64,000 nucleotides of DNA from Chryseobacterium sp. OSA05B (GTDB lineage Bacteria; Bacteroidota; Bacteroidia; Flavobacteriales; Weeksellaceae), in NCBI RefSeq assembly GCF_019970065.1, contig NZ_JAHXYH010000001.1, positions 1,550,001 to 1,614,000 on the forward strand. Reading direction: 5' to 3'. Position 1 is the stretch's first letter, and each line of letters opens with the position of its first letter. Below are positions 34,988 through 43,728 of the stretch, one piece after another. The notes under the pieces are model-generated. The model was not told where the DNA came from and did no database searches. It was given only the letters and a program-made list of their open reading frames with translations. A program made the position numbers and the translations under genes.

Positions 34988-35145
34988 GGAAGCTCCAAGA
35001 TAGAAGAAGGAAGTTATTGAGGTCGGAAACAACACGTATTATTCTGTTCTTATTCAACTTTAAAATTAAACACAATTAATAGCTTGACCACTCCCAGAAA
35101 TAAATATTCCTAACAGTGACTTCCATCTCCCCTCTTCCAGCCTTT
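34988..35145. repeat. Inverted heptamer-repeat element (GGAAGNN type), right of the 2H gene
   Basis: The left arm (34988-35022) has 7-nt units GGAAGCT, CCAAGAT, AGAAGAA, GGAAGTT, ATTGAGG. The right arm (35118-35145) has GACTTCC, ATCTCCC, CTCTTCC, AGCCTTT, the complementary type. The loop is AT-rich. A similar element lies at 37094-37238, on the other side of the M64 gene pair. Confidence 0.7.
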
Positions 35146-35152
35146 ACTACAT

Positions 35153-36517
35153 CTACTCTTTCACAATTTTCTGCGAAATAATCATTCCCTCATTTTCATA
35201 AACATTCACAAGATACGTTCCGGCAGGAAGGTTTTTAATATCTACCAACAATGTTGAACGGTCCTTAAGATCTGATTTTATACGGATAAGCTTTCCGGAT
35301 GTATCATACAGTTCAATTCTGGTATTTCCTGCGAATTCCTGCTTTCCTTTAATAAAAAATTCACCGTCTGAAGGATTGGGATATATGCTGTACCTTCTTT
35401 CTTCTGCTTTCACTTCTGTCATTTTTCGGGCAGCAGATTTACTCAATGTCCAGGTGACATTCGTAAAGTGAACCGTGCTGTGGTTATTCACTTTAAGCAA
35501 TGGATTGTTATCATTCACTGAAAAGATCAGGGTATTATTTCCTACATTCAGCTGGGATGGAGAAACGGTGAGTGAGTTGGACGTGGAGGCAAGCAATGTT
35601 CCGTTCAGCTTCCAGGAATTCACCAGTGTATTAGGAATCGGAAGAATTTCATTTACGGTAAAAGTCACATTGGAATTGGCATTCACCGTTGATGTATTCG
35701 CTGGTGTATAAGAATCTACCGGAGATACCAATGAGTGAATTTTTTCAATAATGGCTTCTTTACAAACCGAGCAGAACTGCTGGTTAAGGTACCTCATCTC
35801 ACAACTTTGGTGTGGACGGTACCACGAAGGACTTTCCGCATAAGAATATACTCCTACCCCGTTAAGTCCTACCCAATTTTTCCATTTAACAGTGGCCGGA
35901 TTGGAAGTCTGGGTTTTGTTGGGAGATTCTCCTGATCCGGAAAACCAGTATTCATCGGCCAGTTTCCCAAATGAATGTCCTAATTCATGAACAACAATCT
36001 CGTTGGAAGATCCATTGAGAGACGCGAATGCATACGAACCGCCACACCCTCCATACTCTGTGGAATTACCCAACACATAAGTAATATCGTAATCCGGAAC
36101 ATTGGCAGCCAGAACCTGACCTACTTTATTTGTGGTATTGCTGTAAATACACCGGTGAACCCCGAAGTCAAAGGAAGAACCAAGATAATTATTCGGGTTG
36201 GAAACCGGAATGACAGGTTCAGTGACATCAGTCGCCGTTCCCGGATGTTTTACACCTGAAGCCGTAGAAACGACTTTCACGGCATAGGCATTAAAATAAT
36301 TTTTATATTCTGTGTAAGGGCTTTTTGTAAAAAGATAATTAACGGTAGACTGCGCCGAAGAGACGAAGGAATTCTGCTGAGCCGTGGTAAAACCGTCACC
36401 CAATACCGCAATAATGATTCGTTTGTCATTCGATCCGTTCTGAAGAAGGGGAACCGTCTGGAATGTCTGTGCAGCACAACAGCTGCTGATGAAAAGGGCT
36501 AATAAAGTTTTTCTCAT
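35153..36517 (-). CDS. Secreted M64-family metallopeptidase with T9SS type A sorting domain
   Basis: 454 aa. Signal peptide about 1-17 (ends CAA). M64 (IgA-peptidase-like) features: VLGDGFTTAQQNSFVSSAQ near the start, YFNAYAVKVVS, and the zinc motif in VVHELGHSFGKLADEYW (HExxH with a downstream Asp/Glu). An Ig-like or linking domain follows (about 280-355). The C-terminus (YSIYPNPSDGEFFIKG ... KIVKE) is a type A T9SS sorting domain. Predicted cell-surface or secreted endopeptidase; the IgA name is a family label and does not show the substrate. It forms an operon with the gene at 36520, 2 nt upstream. Confidence 0.85.
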   Translation of the reverse strand: MRKTLLALFISSCCAAQTFQTVPLLQNGSNDKRIIIAVLGDGFTTAQQNSFVSSAQSTVNYLFTKSPYTEYKNYFNAYAVKVVSTASGVKHPGTATDVTEPVIPVSNPNNYLGSSFDFGVHRCIYSNTTNKVGQVLAANVPDYDITYVLGNSTEYGGCGGSYAFASLNGSSNEIVVHELGHSFGKLADEYWFSGSGESPNKTQTSNPATVKWKNWVGLNGVGVYSYAESPSWYRPHQSCEMRYLNQQFCSVCKEAIIEKIHSLVSPVDSYTPANTSTVNANSNVTFTVNEILPIPNTLVNSWKLNGTLLASTSNSLTVSPSQLNVGNNTLIFSVNDNNPLLKVNNHSTVHFTNVTWTLSKSAARKMTEVKAEERRYSIYPNPSDGEFFIKGKQEFAGNTRIELYDTSGKLIRIKSDLKDRSTLLVDIKNLPAGTYLVNVYENEGMIISQKIVKE

Positions 36518-36519
36518 GG

Positions 36520-37011
36520 TTATAGTTTTTGGGTGAATAAAAGCTGAGTTCCTGATTCAGTTACTTTTTCGATTCTTACCGACTGAATGTGTTCAGAATA
36601 AGAATATCTCACACTGAATTCAGCATTTTCAAGAGGAATTTTCTTTCTGCTGACGCCTTCTTTTTCATAGACTTCCATTTCAGGATGCAGTGGATTTTTC
36701 ACCAGCTGTTTCATGATTTCTTTTCCTCCCGCATCGGACAGAATAACAATAAAATCTCCTGTTTCCACTTCGCTTCTGTCAAAAGAAGGAGTGAATTTCA
36801 GCTTTCCTTCAGCTATTTTTTTTTCCTGAAGAACAATTTTTTCTTTTCCGGAAGCTTCTTTATCCATCCTGAAAAACAGATAAACAATCTTGCCTTCTTT
36901 CCGGATTTCAGCACCGGAGGCTTTATTCCCTGAATCACTTAACGTACTGTTTTTATGAAAACTGCACAGCAGAAGTACGGGAACAATAAAAAAATTAAAT
37001 AAATTTTTCAT
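36520..37011 (-). CDS. Probable lipoprotein upstream of the M64 peptidase
   Basis: 163 aa. The N-terminal signal has a possible lipobox LLLC at residues 13-16. The rest is beta-strand rich and charged (KIVYLFFRMDK, FVIVLSDAGGKEI-like FIVILSDAGG, FSVRYSYSEHIQSVRIEKV), with no family recognised. It is translated just before the M64 gene with a 2-nt gap, so the products probably act together. It could be a separately encoded accessory or N-terminal-type domain of the peptidase, but that is a guess. Confidence 0.6.
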   Translation of the reverse strand: MKNLFNFFIVPVLLLCSFHKNSTLSDSGNKASGAEIRKEGKIVYLFFRMDKEASGKEKIVLQEKKIAEGKLKFTPSFDRSEVETGDFIVILSDAGGKEIMKQLVKNPLHPEMEVYEKEGVSRKKIPLENAEFSVRYSYSEHIQSVRIEKVTESGTQLLFTQKL

Positions 37012-37093
37012 AGCACATTTTATTTTAAAGTTATAAATATTTCCCGATACATTGAATATTTTTTTATTTGAATTGGGATTTTTAATAAGGTAA

Positions 37094-37238
37094 GGAAGAT
37101 GGAAGCCTAGAGAGGGAAGTTATTGAATTCTATAACATTAACTGGAAGCCTTTTTAATATTTTTCTTAAAAACTCCTCATCAAATTTCAAAGGACTCCAT
37201 AGTATCTTCCAACCTCCCGCTTCCAGCTTCCCAACCTT
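37094..37238. repeat. Inverted heptamer-repeat element (GGAAGNN type), upstream of ruvC
   Basis: The left arm (37094-37121) has units GGAAGAT, GGAAGCC, TAGAGAG, GGAAGTT, followed by ATTGAAT. The right arm (37204-37238) has ATCTTCC, AACCTCC, CGCTTCC, AGCTTCC, CAACCTT. About 19 of 28 positions can pair between the arms. The unit and the GGAAGTTATTGA stretch are shared with the element at 34988. Confidence 0.75.
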
Positions 37239-37311
37239 TTAACTATTTTTTCAACCCAAATTCCCATTATTTTAAATCATCTTTTCTCAGATAAAAAAGT
37301 TCAGAATATCC

Positions 37312-37319
37312 TATCTTTG
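37312..37319 (+). promoter_or_regulatory. Putative -7 box of ruvC, near-leaderless
   Basis: TATCTTTG ends 4 nt before the ruvC ATG at 37324, the same spacing as for the gene at 29221. Confidence 0.5.
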
Positions 37320-37323
37320 ACCC

Positions 37324-37878
37324 ATGATTTCAGAGAAGATAATTTTAGGCATTGATCCGGGGACAGCGATTATGGGTTTCGGTATTATTTCCGTAAAAAA
37401 AGGCAAAATGGAGATGGTTTCTATTCATGAACTGATCCTGAAAAAATATCCGAATCACGAAACGAAGCTGAAATATATTTTCGACAAAACATTAGCCCTG
37501 ATTGATGAATATCATCCTGATGAAGTAGCTCTGGAAGCTCCGTTTTTTGGGAAAAATGTACAGAGTATGCTTAAACTGGGGCGAGCCCAGGGAGTTGCCA
37601 TGGCAGCCAGTCTTCACAGAAACATCCCAATTACAGAATACTCTCCGAAAAAGATCAAAATGGCAATCACCGGCAATGGAAACGCCAGCAAGGAACAGGT
37701 AGCCGGAATGCTTCAGAATCTTTTAAATCTGAAAGAATTTCCTACCAAATATCTGGATGCATCGGATGGTCTTGCGGTTGCGGTATGCCACCATTTCAAT
37801 TCCGGAACGATAGCGGATACCAAATCATTCAGTGGGTGGGAAAGCTTCCTTAAACAGAATCCGGACCGGTTGAAATAA
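37324..37878 (+). CDS. ruvC: Holliday junction resolvase RuvC
   Basis: 184 aa, full length. Homodimeric endonuclease that cleaves RuvAB-bound Holliday junctions. Catalytic acidic residues are visible: Asp in ILGIDPGTAIMGFG (first strand), Glu in VALEAPFFGKN, and the C-terminal DASDGLAVAVCHH pair. GRAQGVAMAA is also typical. It is monocistronic with a -7 box directly at the start codon. ruvA and ruvB are not in the window. Confidence 0.96.
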   Translation: MISEKIILGIDPGTAIMGFGIISVKKGKMEMVSIHELILKKYPNHETKLKYIFDKTLALIDEYHPDEVALEAPFFGKNVQSMLKLGRAQGVAMAASLHRNIPITEYSPKKIKMAITGNGNASKEQVAGMLQNLLNLKEFPTKYLDASDGLAVAVCHHFNSGTIADTKSFSGWESFLKQNPDRLK

Positions 37879-37883
37879 TGATA

Positions 37884-37912
37884 TAAAAAAAAAGCCCCTT
37901 AATCGGGGCTTT
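37884..37912 (-). terminator. Terminator between ruvC and the convergent M43 gene
   Basis: 8-bp stem AAAGCCCC/GGGGCTTT (37891-37898 with 37905-37912). The long A run at 37885-37893 is the U-tract for the minus-strand gene; on the plus strand the T-tract is short. Confidence 0.8.
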
Positions 37913-37932
37913 ACTATTTGAATAATTCAGAA

Positions 37933-39828
37933 TTAATTATTTAAAAACTTCTTCGATCCGTTTTTGTTCTTATCGGAGTAATTAATAATAAATGCTCCTT
38001 TTGGAAGAACTCTCTCGATTTGAATCTCATTGGTTTTGGCATTTCCTTTTTGGATAACCTTTCCACTCATATCAAAGATCTGATAATCTCCAAAATTGCC
38101 TTCACCAGACAGTTTCAGTTTATTTTCGGATTTCAGATATACAATTTTCGCTTCTCCCTTATTGCTTTTCACCTCAGAAGTTCCTAAAGCTCCGGTTATT
38201 CTTACTGCATAATCTTCCATCTGACCGTATTGAAGCTGTGAGCATGGAGTACCGTCAGCAAGTATTGTTCCGGTAAAGGTAGCTGCATCAACAGAAACTC
38301 TCATTCTTAAATAGGTATTCAAGACAGCATTGGCAGGAGGTGTAACTCCGACAGTAACAACCTTTCGTGCCCCAGAAGCCATAGTAGCAGACAAATCATT
38401 GGCTACCAATTCAGATTCTTCAAATATTCCGTTGTTGTTATAATCAATCCAGACTTTGGTTTTAAACTTATCAGTCTGGTTGAAACCGTTATCATACGTC
38501 ACTTTCAGTTCAGTACTTGCATTGGAAGGAATATCCGTATAATAAGCCGGTCTGATACAAGTAGCTACAGAATAGTCCTCATAAAATTTCGGAGCAGGCT
38601 CATCAGAATCATATCCGTTGGTCGTGCTGCTTATCGTTCCAAACTGTACTCTTGAAGCACCAATACCAAAGTTATTATTCGCAGGATTTGCAATTCCTGA
38701 TGGGTTACACTGTGCTGCCACCACTGCTACAGGGGATGGAATAACCACTGCGGGATCCTGCCCTGCTGTTGAAGTGATCAAGTTTTTTCTGTATTCCATC
38801 ATCAGCATGATTGCTCTGTCTCTCTGACCTTCTGTGAATTTACGGTTAGAATTGGTATAATTCATTACATTATACTGGGTTCCGTCATAATTTTGAGTTG
38901 TACATGGATCCACACTAGTGTTGTTTGGAACGGCTACGCCATACATACTTCTTGAAGGAGATGTATCACAAACTCTGTCGCCGTCTGTTGCGCAGTTATT
39001 ATTAACAGGACATGTTGTCTGGCTTGTATAATTAACTCCCTGAAAAGTATGATAAAGACCGAATGCATGGCCTAACTCATGAGTAAGGGTTGTATCATGC
39101 TGGTTTTTAAGAGTGGCTACCTTCATAAAGCTTTCATAGAAATAATCATAAGATTCCGGGAATCTTGCATATCCCATCAGCCCGCCTGCATTCTGCTGCT
39201 GGCCGTTGAAACCAATGACCACATAGATATTGAAATAAGAGCTTTCAGGCCAGTGCGGTGCCAGGGTTTTGATTTGGCTGTCGCTCGCTCCGTTTCCTGT
39301 AGATTCAGACTTTACACCTCTCGTATCATATAAAGGAATGGTACTTCCGTTGTATCTTACAATTCCGTTGGTCGGTTCACAGGTTGGCGATCTTTTAGCT
39401 AATACCAGTTTAAAGGGAATCACGTTTCCTCCCGCGGCACCTGCACCTTCCGGATAAAAACCGTTGCCGTAAGTGGTGGCATACATTTTATTAGCTCTGT
39501 CGATCCAGTTGATCACATCCTGATCTGTCAGAGCCAAATTTGAATTAGCAGCAGCACTAGACTCAATAACGTGCACTACAATTGGAATTTCAAAGGTTTG
39601 TCCCGTATACAGGCCATTCCAGGAAGTTGTACCACCCACTTTATTAAGAAAAGACTGTTTGTCCATATTTCTTAATCTGGCTTCCACCTCCTCCCTATTT
39701 TTCTTTAATTCTGGAAATCTTATGTCCATTTTTCTCATTTCTTCGTCAAAACCACAAAAATGTTCAACATTTTGAGAAAAAGCATTAAAAAACAACAAAA
39801 GCATTGAAAGAATACTTATTTTCTTCAT
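37933..39828 (-). CDS. Secreted M43-family zinc metalloprotease with GEVED and T9SS type A domains (copy 1)
   Basis: 631 aa. Signal peptide about 1-18 (ends AFS). The catalytic domain has IPVVVHVIE, the zinc motif LTHELGHAFGLYHTF (HExxHxxGxxH, metzincin), and NVMNYT, which fits the Met-turn expected after it. These match M43/pappalysin-like (cytophagalysin) proteases. A GEVED-type beta domain follows (KVWIDYNNNGIFEESELV, LQYGQMEDYAVRI), then a type A sorting domain (GKVIQKGNAKTNEIQIERV to the end). Predicted secreted, calcium/zinc-dependent protease. A paralog of the same layout lies at 44778. Confidence 0.88.
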   Translation of the reverse strand: MKKISILSMLLLFFNAFSQNVEHFCGFDEEMRKMDIRFPELKKNREEVEARLRNMDKQSFLNKVGGTTSWNGLYTGQTFEIPIVVHVIESSAAANSNLALTDQDVINWIDRANKMYATTYGNGFYPEGAGAAGGNVIPFKLVLAKRSPTCEPTNGIVRYNGSTIPLYDTRGVKSESTGNGASDSQIKTLAPHWPESSYFNIYVVIGFNGQQQNAGGLMGYARFPESYDYFYESFMKVATLKNQHDTTLTHELGHAFGLYHTFQGVNYTSQTTCPVNNNCATDGDRVCDTSPSRSMYGVAVPNNTSVDPCTTQNYDGTQYNVMNYTNSNRKFTEGQRDRAIMLMMEYRKNLITSTAGQDPAVVIPSPVAVVAAQCNPSGIANPANNNFGIGASRVQFGTISSTTNGYDSDEPAPKFYEDYSVATCIRPAYYTDIPSNASTELKVTYDNGFNQTDKFKTKVWIDYNNNGIFEESELVANDLSATMASGARKVVTVGVTPPANAVLNTYLRMRVSVDAATFTGTILADGTPCSQLQYGQMEDYAVRITGALGTSEVKSNKGEAKIVYLKSENKLKLSGEGNFGDYQIFDMSGKVIQKGNAKTNEIQIERVLPKGAFIINYSDKNKNGSKKFLNN

Positions 39829-40009
39829 TTTTAACTAATTTTTTGATTAATTCTACGCAAATATAATTATTTATTAACAAAATAATAAATCAAAAAATGC
39901 AAATTATAATACAAATTACATTTTTTCCATAAAAAACTAAAAAATTGATAGACAATCAATTAAATCAAAACAATCAATTACTTGGCAAAACATAATACTA
40001 TCTTTTACA

Positions 40010-40036
40010 TTGGTATGATTTTTAGTATTACATTTG
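40010..40036 (+). promoter_or_regulatory. Putative promoter of the DUF4407-AAA/M41 operon
   Basis: TACATTTG (-7 box, 40029-40036) is preceded by TTG (40010-40012) with 16 nt between, close to the Bacteroidota spacing. It lies 15 nt before the ATG at 40052. Confidence 0.5.
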
Positions 40037-40051
40037 TATAAATTTTCACTA

Positions 40052-41122
40052 ATGAAAACAAACCAACAAACTATAAATCAAGCGAATCATAAAATAAACT
40101 GGTTCCAGAAGTTTCTGATGGTATGCTCCGGAGGAAACATTCATATCTTAAGAAAAACCCCCAGTGAATGGAATAAGTTTTCCGGGATCGGATGTATAGT
40201 ATTATTCACCGCGGTATTTGCTACCCTGTCTGCCGGTTATGCCATGTATACGGTATTTGATAATGTATGGACTTCCGTAGGATTCGGGATCCTGTGGGGA
40301 TTAATGATCTTTAATCTGGACCGATATATTGTTTCTTCCATCAAAAAAACAGGAACATGGTGGAATCAGATTCTGATGGCCATTCCCCGTCTGATTCTGG
40401 CTACTTTTCTGGGTATTATTATTTCCAAACCTCTGGAACTTAAAATTTTTGAAAAGGAAGTGAACAAACAGCTGAATACTATTATTCAAAGAAATAAAAA
40501 ACAGCTTGAGGGCGAAATGAGCGGTAGAATTCTGAAGCAGAGCGGTCCTTTTGAAACGGAAAAAAATCAGATTGCTGAAAAAACCATTCAGTATCAAAAG
40601 GCTTATGACTCGGCAGCAGTAGAACTTGAAAAAGAAATCCTTGGAAAACAGTCCGGACTGACAAGTGGAAAAGAAGGTTATGGTCCCAATGCAAAACGTA
40701 AGCAGGAACTGAAAGAACAACGCCGCCTTGATCTGGAAAACTTCAAGAAGGAAAACGCACCGAGAGTAGAATATTTAGATAAAGAAATATCCAAAGTCTA
40801 TACGAATCTGGAAACAGAAAGAAAATCTTCGGAAACCTTTGAAGATAAATTCAATGGGTTTGCAGCTAGATTGCAGGCATTGGATGAACTTGGGAAAAAT
40901 TCAGCGATCATAGGGCTTGCGGCGGCTTTCATCATGGGGCTTTTTATCTGTCTTGAGATTTCTCCGGTTTTAGTCAAATTAATTTCTCATGTAGGACCCT
41001 ATGATCATCTTTTAGAAAAAACGGAAAACGATTTCAGGCTTTATTCCAGGGAAAAAATAGAAAAGGGGAATGCGCTGACTGATTTCAGAATTGACGATTT
41101 TAAGGATAATTTAAAAAAATAG
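40052..41122 (+). CDS. DUF4407 membrane protein with long coiled-coil domain
   Basis: 356 aa from the ATG at 40052; the upstream in-frame TTG is part of the promoter box. Layout: a short N-terminal cytoplasmic part (FLMVCSGGN, then IHILRKTPSEWNKFSGIG, conserved in DUF4407), three hydrophobic helices (about 44-66, 70-90, 108-128), a highly charged region about 130-265 predicted as coiled coil, a fourth helix at about 278-305, and a short tail. NLDRYIVSS between helices 2 and 3 is characteristic. The next gene, 14 nt downstream, encodes an AAA+/M41 protease without membrane helices, so this protein may be its membrane partner (inference). Confidence 0.85.
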   Translation: MKTNQQTINQANHKINWFQKFLMVCSGGNIHILRKTPSEWNKFSGIGCIVLFTAVFATLSAGYAMYTVFDNVWTSVGFGILWGLMIFNLDRYIVSSIKKTGTWWNQILMAIPRLILATFLGIIISKPLELKIFEKEVNKQLNTIIQRNKKQLEGEMSGRILKQSGPFETEKNQIAEKTIQYQKAYDSAAVELEKEILGKQSGLTSGKEGYGPNAKRKQELKEQRRLDLENFKKENAPRVEYLDKEISKVYTNLETERKSSETFEDKFNGFAARLQALDELGKNSAIIGLAAAFIMGLFICLEISPVLVKLISHVGPYDHLLEKTENDFRLYSREKIEKGNALTDFRIDDFKDNLKK

Positions 41123-41136
41123 CGTATTTTTCACGC

Positions 41137-42999
41137 ATGATTATTGATAAAGAAGAGATCCAGAAGAAAAAAAAGAAGCTGGACGACTGCAAAGCATTTC
41201 TGAAAAAAGAATTCATCGGAATTGATAAGATTATTGATGATTTAATGGAATACATCCAGATCTGGTACCTGATGCCGGAAATCCTGACGCGTCCCGTAGT
41301 GATCAATTTATGGGGAATGACAGGCGTTGGAAAGACAGACCTGGTGCGAAAAACCGTCCGTTTTCTTGAATTTCAAAACCGTTTTGTAGAAATAGAACTG
41401 AGCAACAGCGATGAAACCACCTGGAGCAAAAGTGTTTCAGATATTTTGCAGAGCAACCGCCTCAATGACGAAAAACCGAGTATTGTTCTCTTCGATGAGA
41501 TCCAGCGTTTTAATACCATAGATCCTGACGGCACTCCGGTACCGCAGACCAAGTTCACGGATTTCTGGGAGCTTTTAAGTGACGGCAAGCTAAGCAAAAG
41601 AGAACGTGACGACCTTGAGCACTATCTGTTCTCTTATCTATTGCGTAAAAAAGAAAATGACCGACGCAAAAAGAACGGTGAAACAGAAATGGATGAAAAT
41701 CCTTATCTGAATCTATGGGATGCCAAAGAACTGAAGAAATACCTCAGCATGGAAGATGATGTCATGAGCATCATTGACATGAAAGAGGAAGATATGATCA
41801 AGCTGATCCTTAAAAAGCAGAAAGAAAAAAAGATCTATGAGCCGGTAGACTACAGCAAAATGCTGATCATCATCAGCGGAAACCTGGATGAAGCTTTTCA
41901 GATGTCCCGCGAGACGAGCGAAGCAGACATCGATGCCAATATCTACCATGCCTTTACAAAGAAAATTACCGTCGTTGATATAAAAAATGCATTATCAAGG
42001 AAGTTCCGTCCTGAACAGGTAGCCAGGTTCGGAAATATCCATCTGATTTATTTTTCATTAAAGACGGAAGATTTTCAGCACCTGGTTCAGAGGGAAATCA
42101 ACAATCTTAAGACGAAGACCAAATCAAAGTTCGGTATCAGTTTAAAAATCACAAAAAACATCAATGATCTGATTTACAGAAACGGCGTTTTTCCTGTTCA
42201 GGGCGTACGTCCGGTCTTCAGCAGTGTTGTAGACATTCTGGATACAAACCTCAGCAAATTTCTTTTTGAAGCAATCATTAACGACGATAAAACCATTGAA
42301 ATTGACTATCAGGTTAAAGAGAAAAAGATTTCCGGGAAAGTAGGTGGACGCATCATCGATATTCCTTATACCGGGAGAATCGACAGTATCCGCCAGTCTA
42401 GTCAGCAGGATGCTGTGGCCAACATCAGCGTTCATGAATGCGGACATGCTGTTTGCTATATGCTGTACACCGGTTTTGCCCCGCTGCAGCTGAAGAGCAA
42501 GGTGGCCAGCAGCTATGCCGCAGGATTTACATTCCCCCATCAGATCCATGACACTAAGGAAAGTCTTCTGGACAGAATCAAAATTTATCTTGCAGGCGGG
42601 ATAGCTGAAGAAATTATATTCGGCGAAAACAATGCAAGTATAGGACGCAGCCATGACAGAGAACAGGCAACCATCCTGGCCTCGGACTACATCAGAAAAT
42701 ATGGGTTTGACGAAGAATATCAGGCTGTCTACAGTTTTGAAGAATATCCTTATCGCATGCAGCAACATATCACCGATAAAAAGATCGAAAAACTGATGCA
42801 GGATCTGGCCAAAAAGACAAGAGAAGATCTGATTCTTCAATTGGATCTACTGAAAGACATGAGCATTGAGCTCAGCAAAAAAGGAAGCATGCTGCCTAAA
42901 GAAATCCATGAAACAGCCAGAAAACATCACCTTGAAGTAAGCATCAAAGAGGAAGGCTATCTTCATATTGCAGAGTATCATAAAATGCTGGAACAATAG
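41137..42999 (+). CDS. AAA+ (Clp-like) ATPase fused to an FtsH-type M41 peptidase domain, soluble
   Basis: 620 aa. N-terminal AAA+ module: Walker A GMTGVGKT (60-67), Walker B IVLFDE (Asp120, Glu121), then a long charged insert (about 140-245) and a Clp/HSP100-like segment with SRKFRPEQVARF (287-298). C-terminal M41-like peptidase: HECGH (433-437; HExxH zinc motif), AGGIAEEIIFG, and GRSHDREQAT with Asp507 at the position of the third zinc ligand in FtsH. No transmembrane helix is seen, unlike FtsH. Predicted ATP-dependent zinc protease. It follows the DUF4407 gene by 14 nt, in an operon closed by a terminator. Confidence 0.85.
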   Translation: MIIDKEEIQKKKKKLDDCKAFLKKEFIGIDKIIDDLMEYIQIWYLMPEILTRPVVINLWGMTGVGKTDLVRKTVRFLEFQNRFVEIELSNSDETTWSKSVSDILQSNRLNDEKPSIVLFDEIQRFNTIDPDGTPVPQTKFTDFWELLSDGKLSKRERDDLEHYLFSYLLRKKENDRRKKNGETEMDENPYLNLWDAKELKKYLSMEDDVMSIIDMKEEDMIKLILKKQKEKKIYEPVDYSKMLIIISGNLDEAFQMSRETSEADIDANIYHAFTKKITVVDIKNALSRKFRPEQVARFGNIHLIYFSLKTEDFQHLVQREINNLKTKTKSKFGISLKITKNINDLIYRNGVFPVQGVRPVFSSVVDILDTNLSKFLFEAIINDDKTIEIDYQVKEKKISGKVGGRIIDIPYTGRIDSIRQSSQQDAVANISVHECGHAVCYMLYTGFAPLQLKSKVASSYAAGFTFPHQIHDTKESLLDRIKIYLAGGIAEEIIFGENNASIGRSHDREQATILASDYIRKYGFDEEYQAVYSFEEYPYRMQQHITDKKIEKLMQDLAKKTREDLILQLDLLKDMSIELSKKGSMLPKEIHETARKHHLEVSIKEEGYLHIAEYHKMLEQ

Positions 43000-43042
43000 A
43001 GGAAAAATCTAACATGCTACAAGTTTACATTAATATAATCTT

Positions 43043-43073
43043 ACCTTTCAGTTAATTCTGAAAGGTTTTTTCT
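43043..43073 (+). terminator. Terminator of the DUF4407-AAA/M41 operon
   Basis: 9-bp stem ACCTTTCAG/CTGAAAGGT (43043-43051 with 43058-43066), 6-nt loop, then a T run. Confidence 0.88.
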
Positions 43074-43131
43074 TTCCATAAACCTTTTATTGGAAATATT
43101 TTATAATTTTACATTAACAAAACTAATCATC

Positions 43132-43722
43132 ATGAAAAACTTAATTCTAGTATGCATCCTGCTTGTAAGCAGTGCCTTCACACCTACTTTAAAAGCACAA
43201 ATGGATCCTTATCTGGGACAAATTATTTTTGTTCCTTATAACAGAACTCCTAATGGATGGGCTGATTGCAACGGACAACTTTTGCCAATCGCACAAAACC
43301 AAGCTCTTTTTTCTTTATTAGGAACAACATTCGGAGGAAACGGAACTACAAATTTTGCCTTACCCGATATGAGAGGAAGAGTTCCTATTTCTTATGGAAT
43401 GGGCCCGGGAAGCAGCAACAATTATGTTGTGGGTGAGACAGGAGGCAGCGAATCAGTTACGTTAACCCAGCAGCAGATGCCTATGCACAGTCATACCGTC
43501 AATGCTGTAACCGCTGAAGGAAATCAGAATACACCAACAGGAAACCTTCCTGCAGACACCAAACTTCTGGACAAAGAATATTCTGATGCGAACGCCAATA
43601 CAACCATGAAGGCTACCATGGTCAATCCGACAGGAGGAAACCAGCCTCATGAAAACAGGTCTCCTTTCCTTACCTTAAGATGCATCATTGCAACACAGGG
43701 TGTTTATCCATCTTTTAATTAA
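43132..43722 (+). CDS. Secreted phage tail collar-domain protein
   Basis: 196 aa from the ATG at 43132; an upstream in-frame TTG is not used because the ATG gives MKNLILVCILLVSSAF, a signal peptide ending LKA at about residue 22. The mature part is a tail-collar (MdpB-like) domain: DPYLGQIIFVPYNRTPNGWA, CNGQLLPI, LFSLLGTTFGGNGTTNFALP, DMRGRVPI and PFLTLRCIIA at the end. Most family members lack a signal peptide and belong to phage tails or contractile injection systems; no other tail gene is nearby, so a secreted role is more likely. It precedes a T9SS cargo gene by 6 nt. Confidence 0.85.
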   Translation: MKNLILVCILLVSSAFTPTLKAQMDPYLGQIIFVPYNRTPNGWADCNGQLLPIAQNQALFSLLGTTFGGNGTTNFALPDMRGRVPISYGMGPGSSNNYVVGETGGSESVTLTQQQMPMHSHTVNAVTAEGNQNTPTGNLPADTKLLDKEYSDANANTTMKATMVNPTGGNQPHENRSPFLTLRCIIATQGVYPSFN

Positions 43723-43728
43723 TAAGTT

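Larger units (their letters stand above)
37012..37323. other. 312-nt divergent gene-free region with a heptamer element
   Basis: Contains the inverted heptamer element (37094-37238) and the ruvC promoter box. It also has an additional GGAAGCC unit at 37144-37150 inside the loop. No ORF or RNA gene is recognised. Confidence 0.6.

Noticed and set aside
43132..43722. Tail-collar gene as sign of a prophage
   Set aside because: No other phage or contractile injection genes are near, and the protein has a signal peptide.
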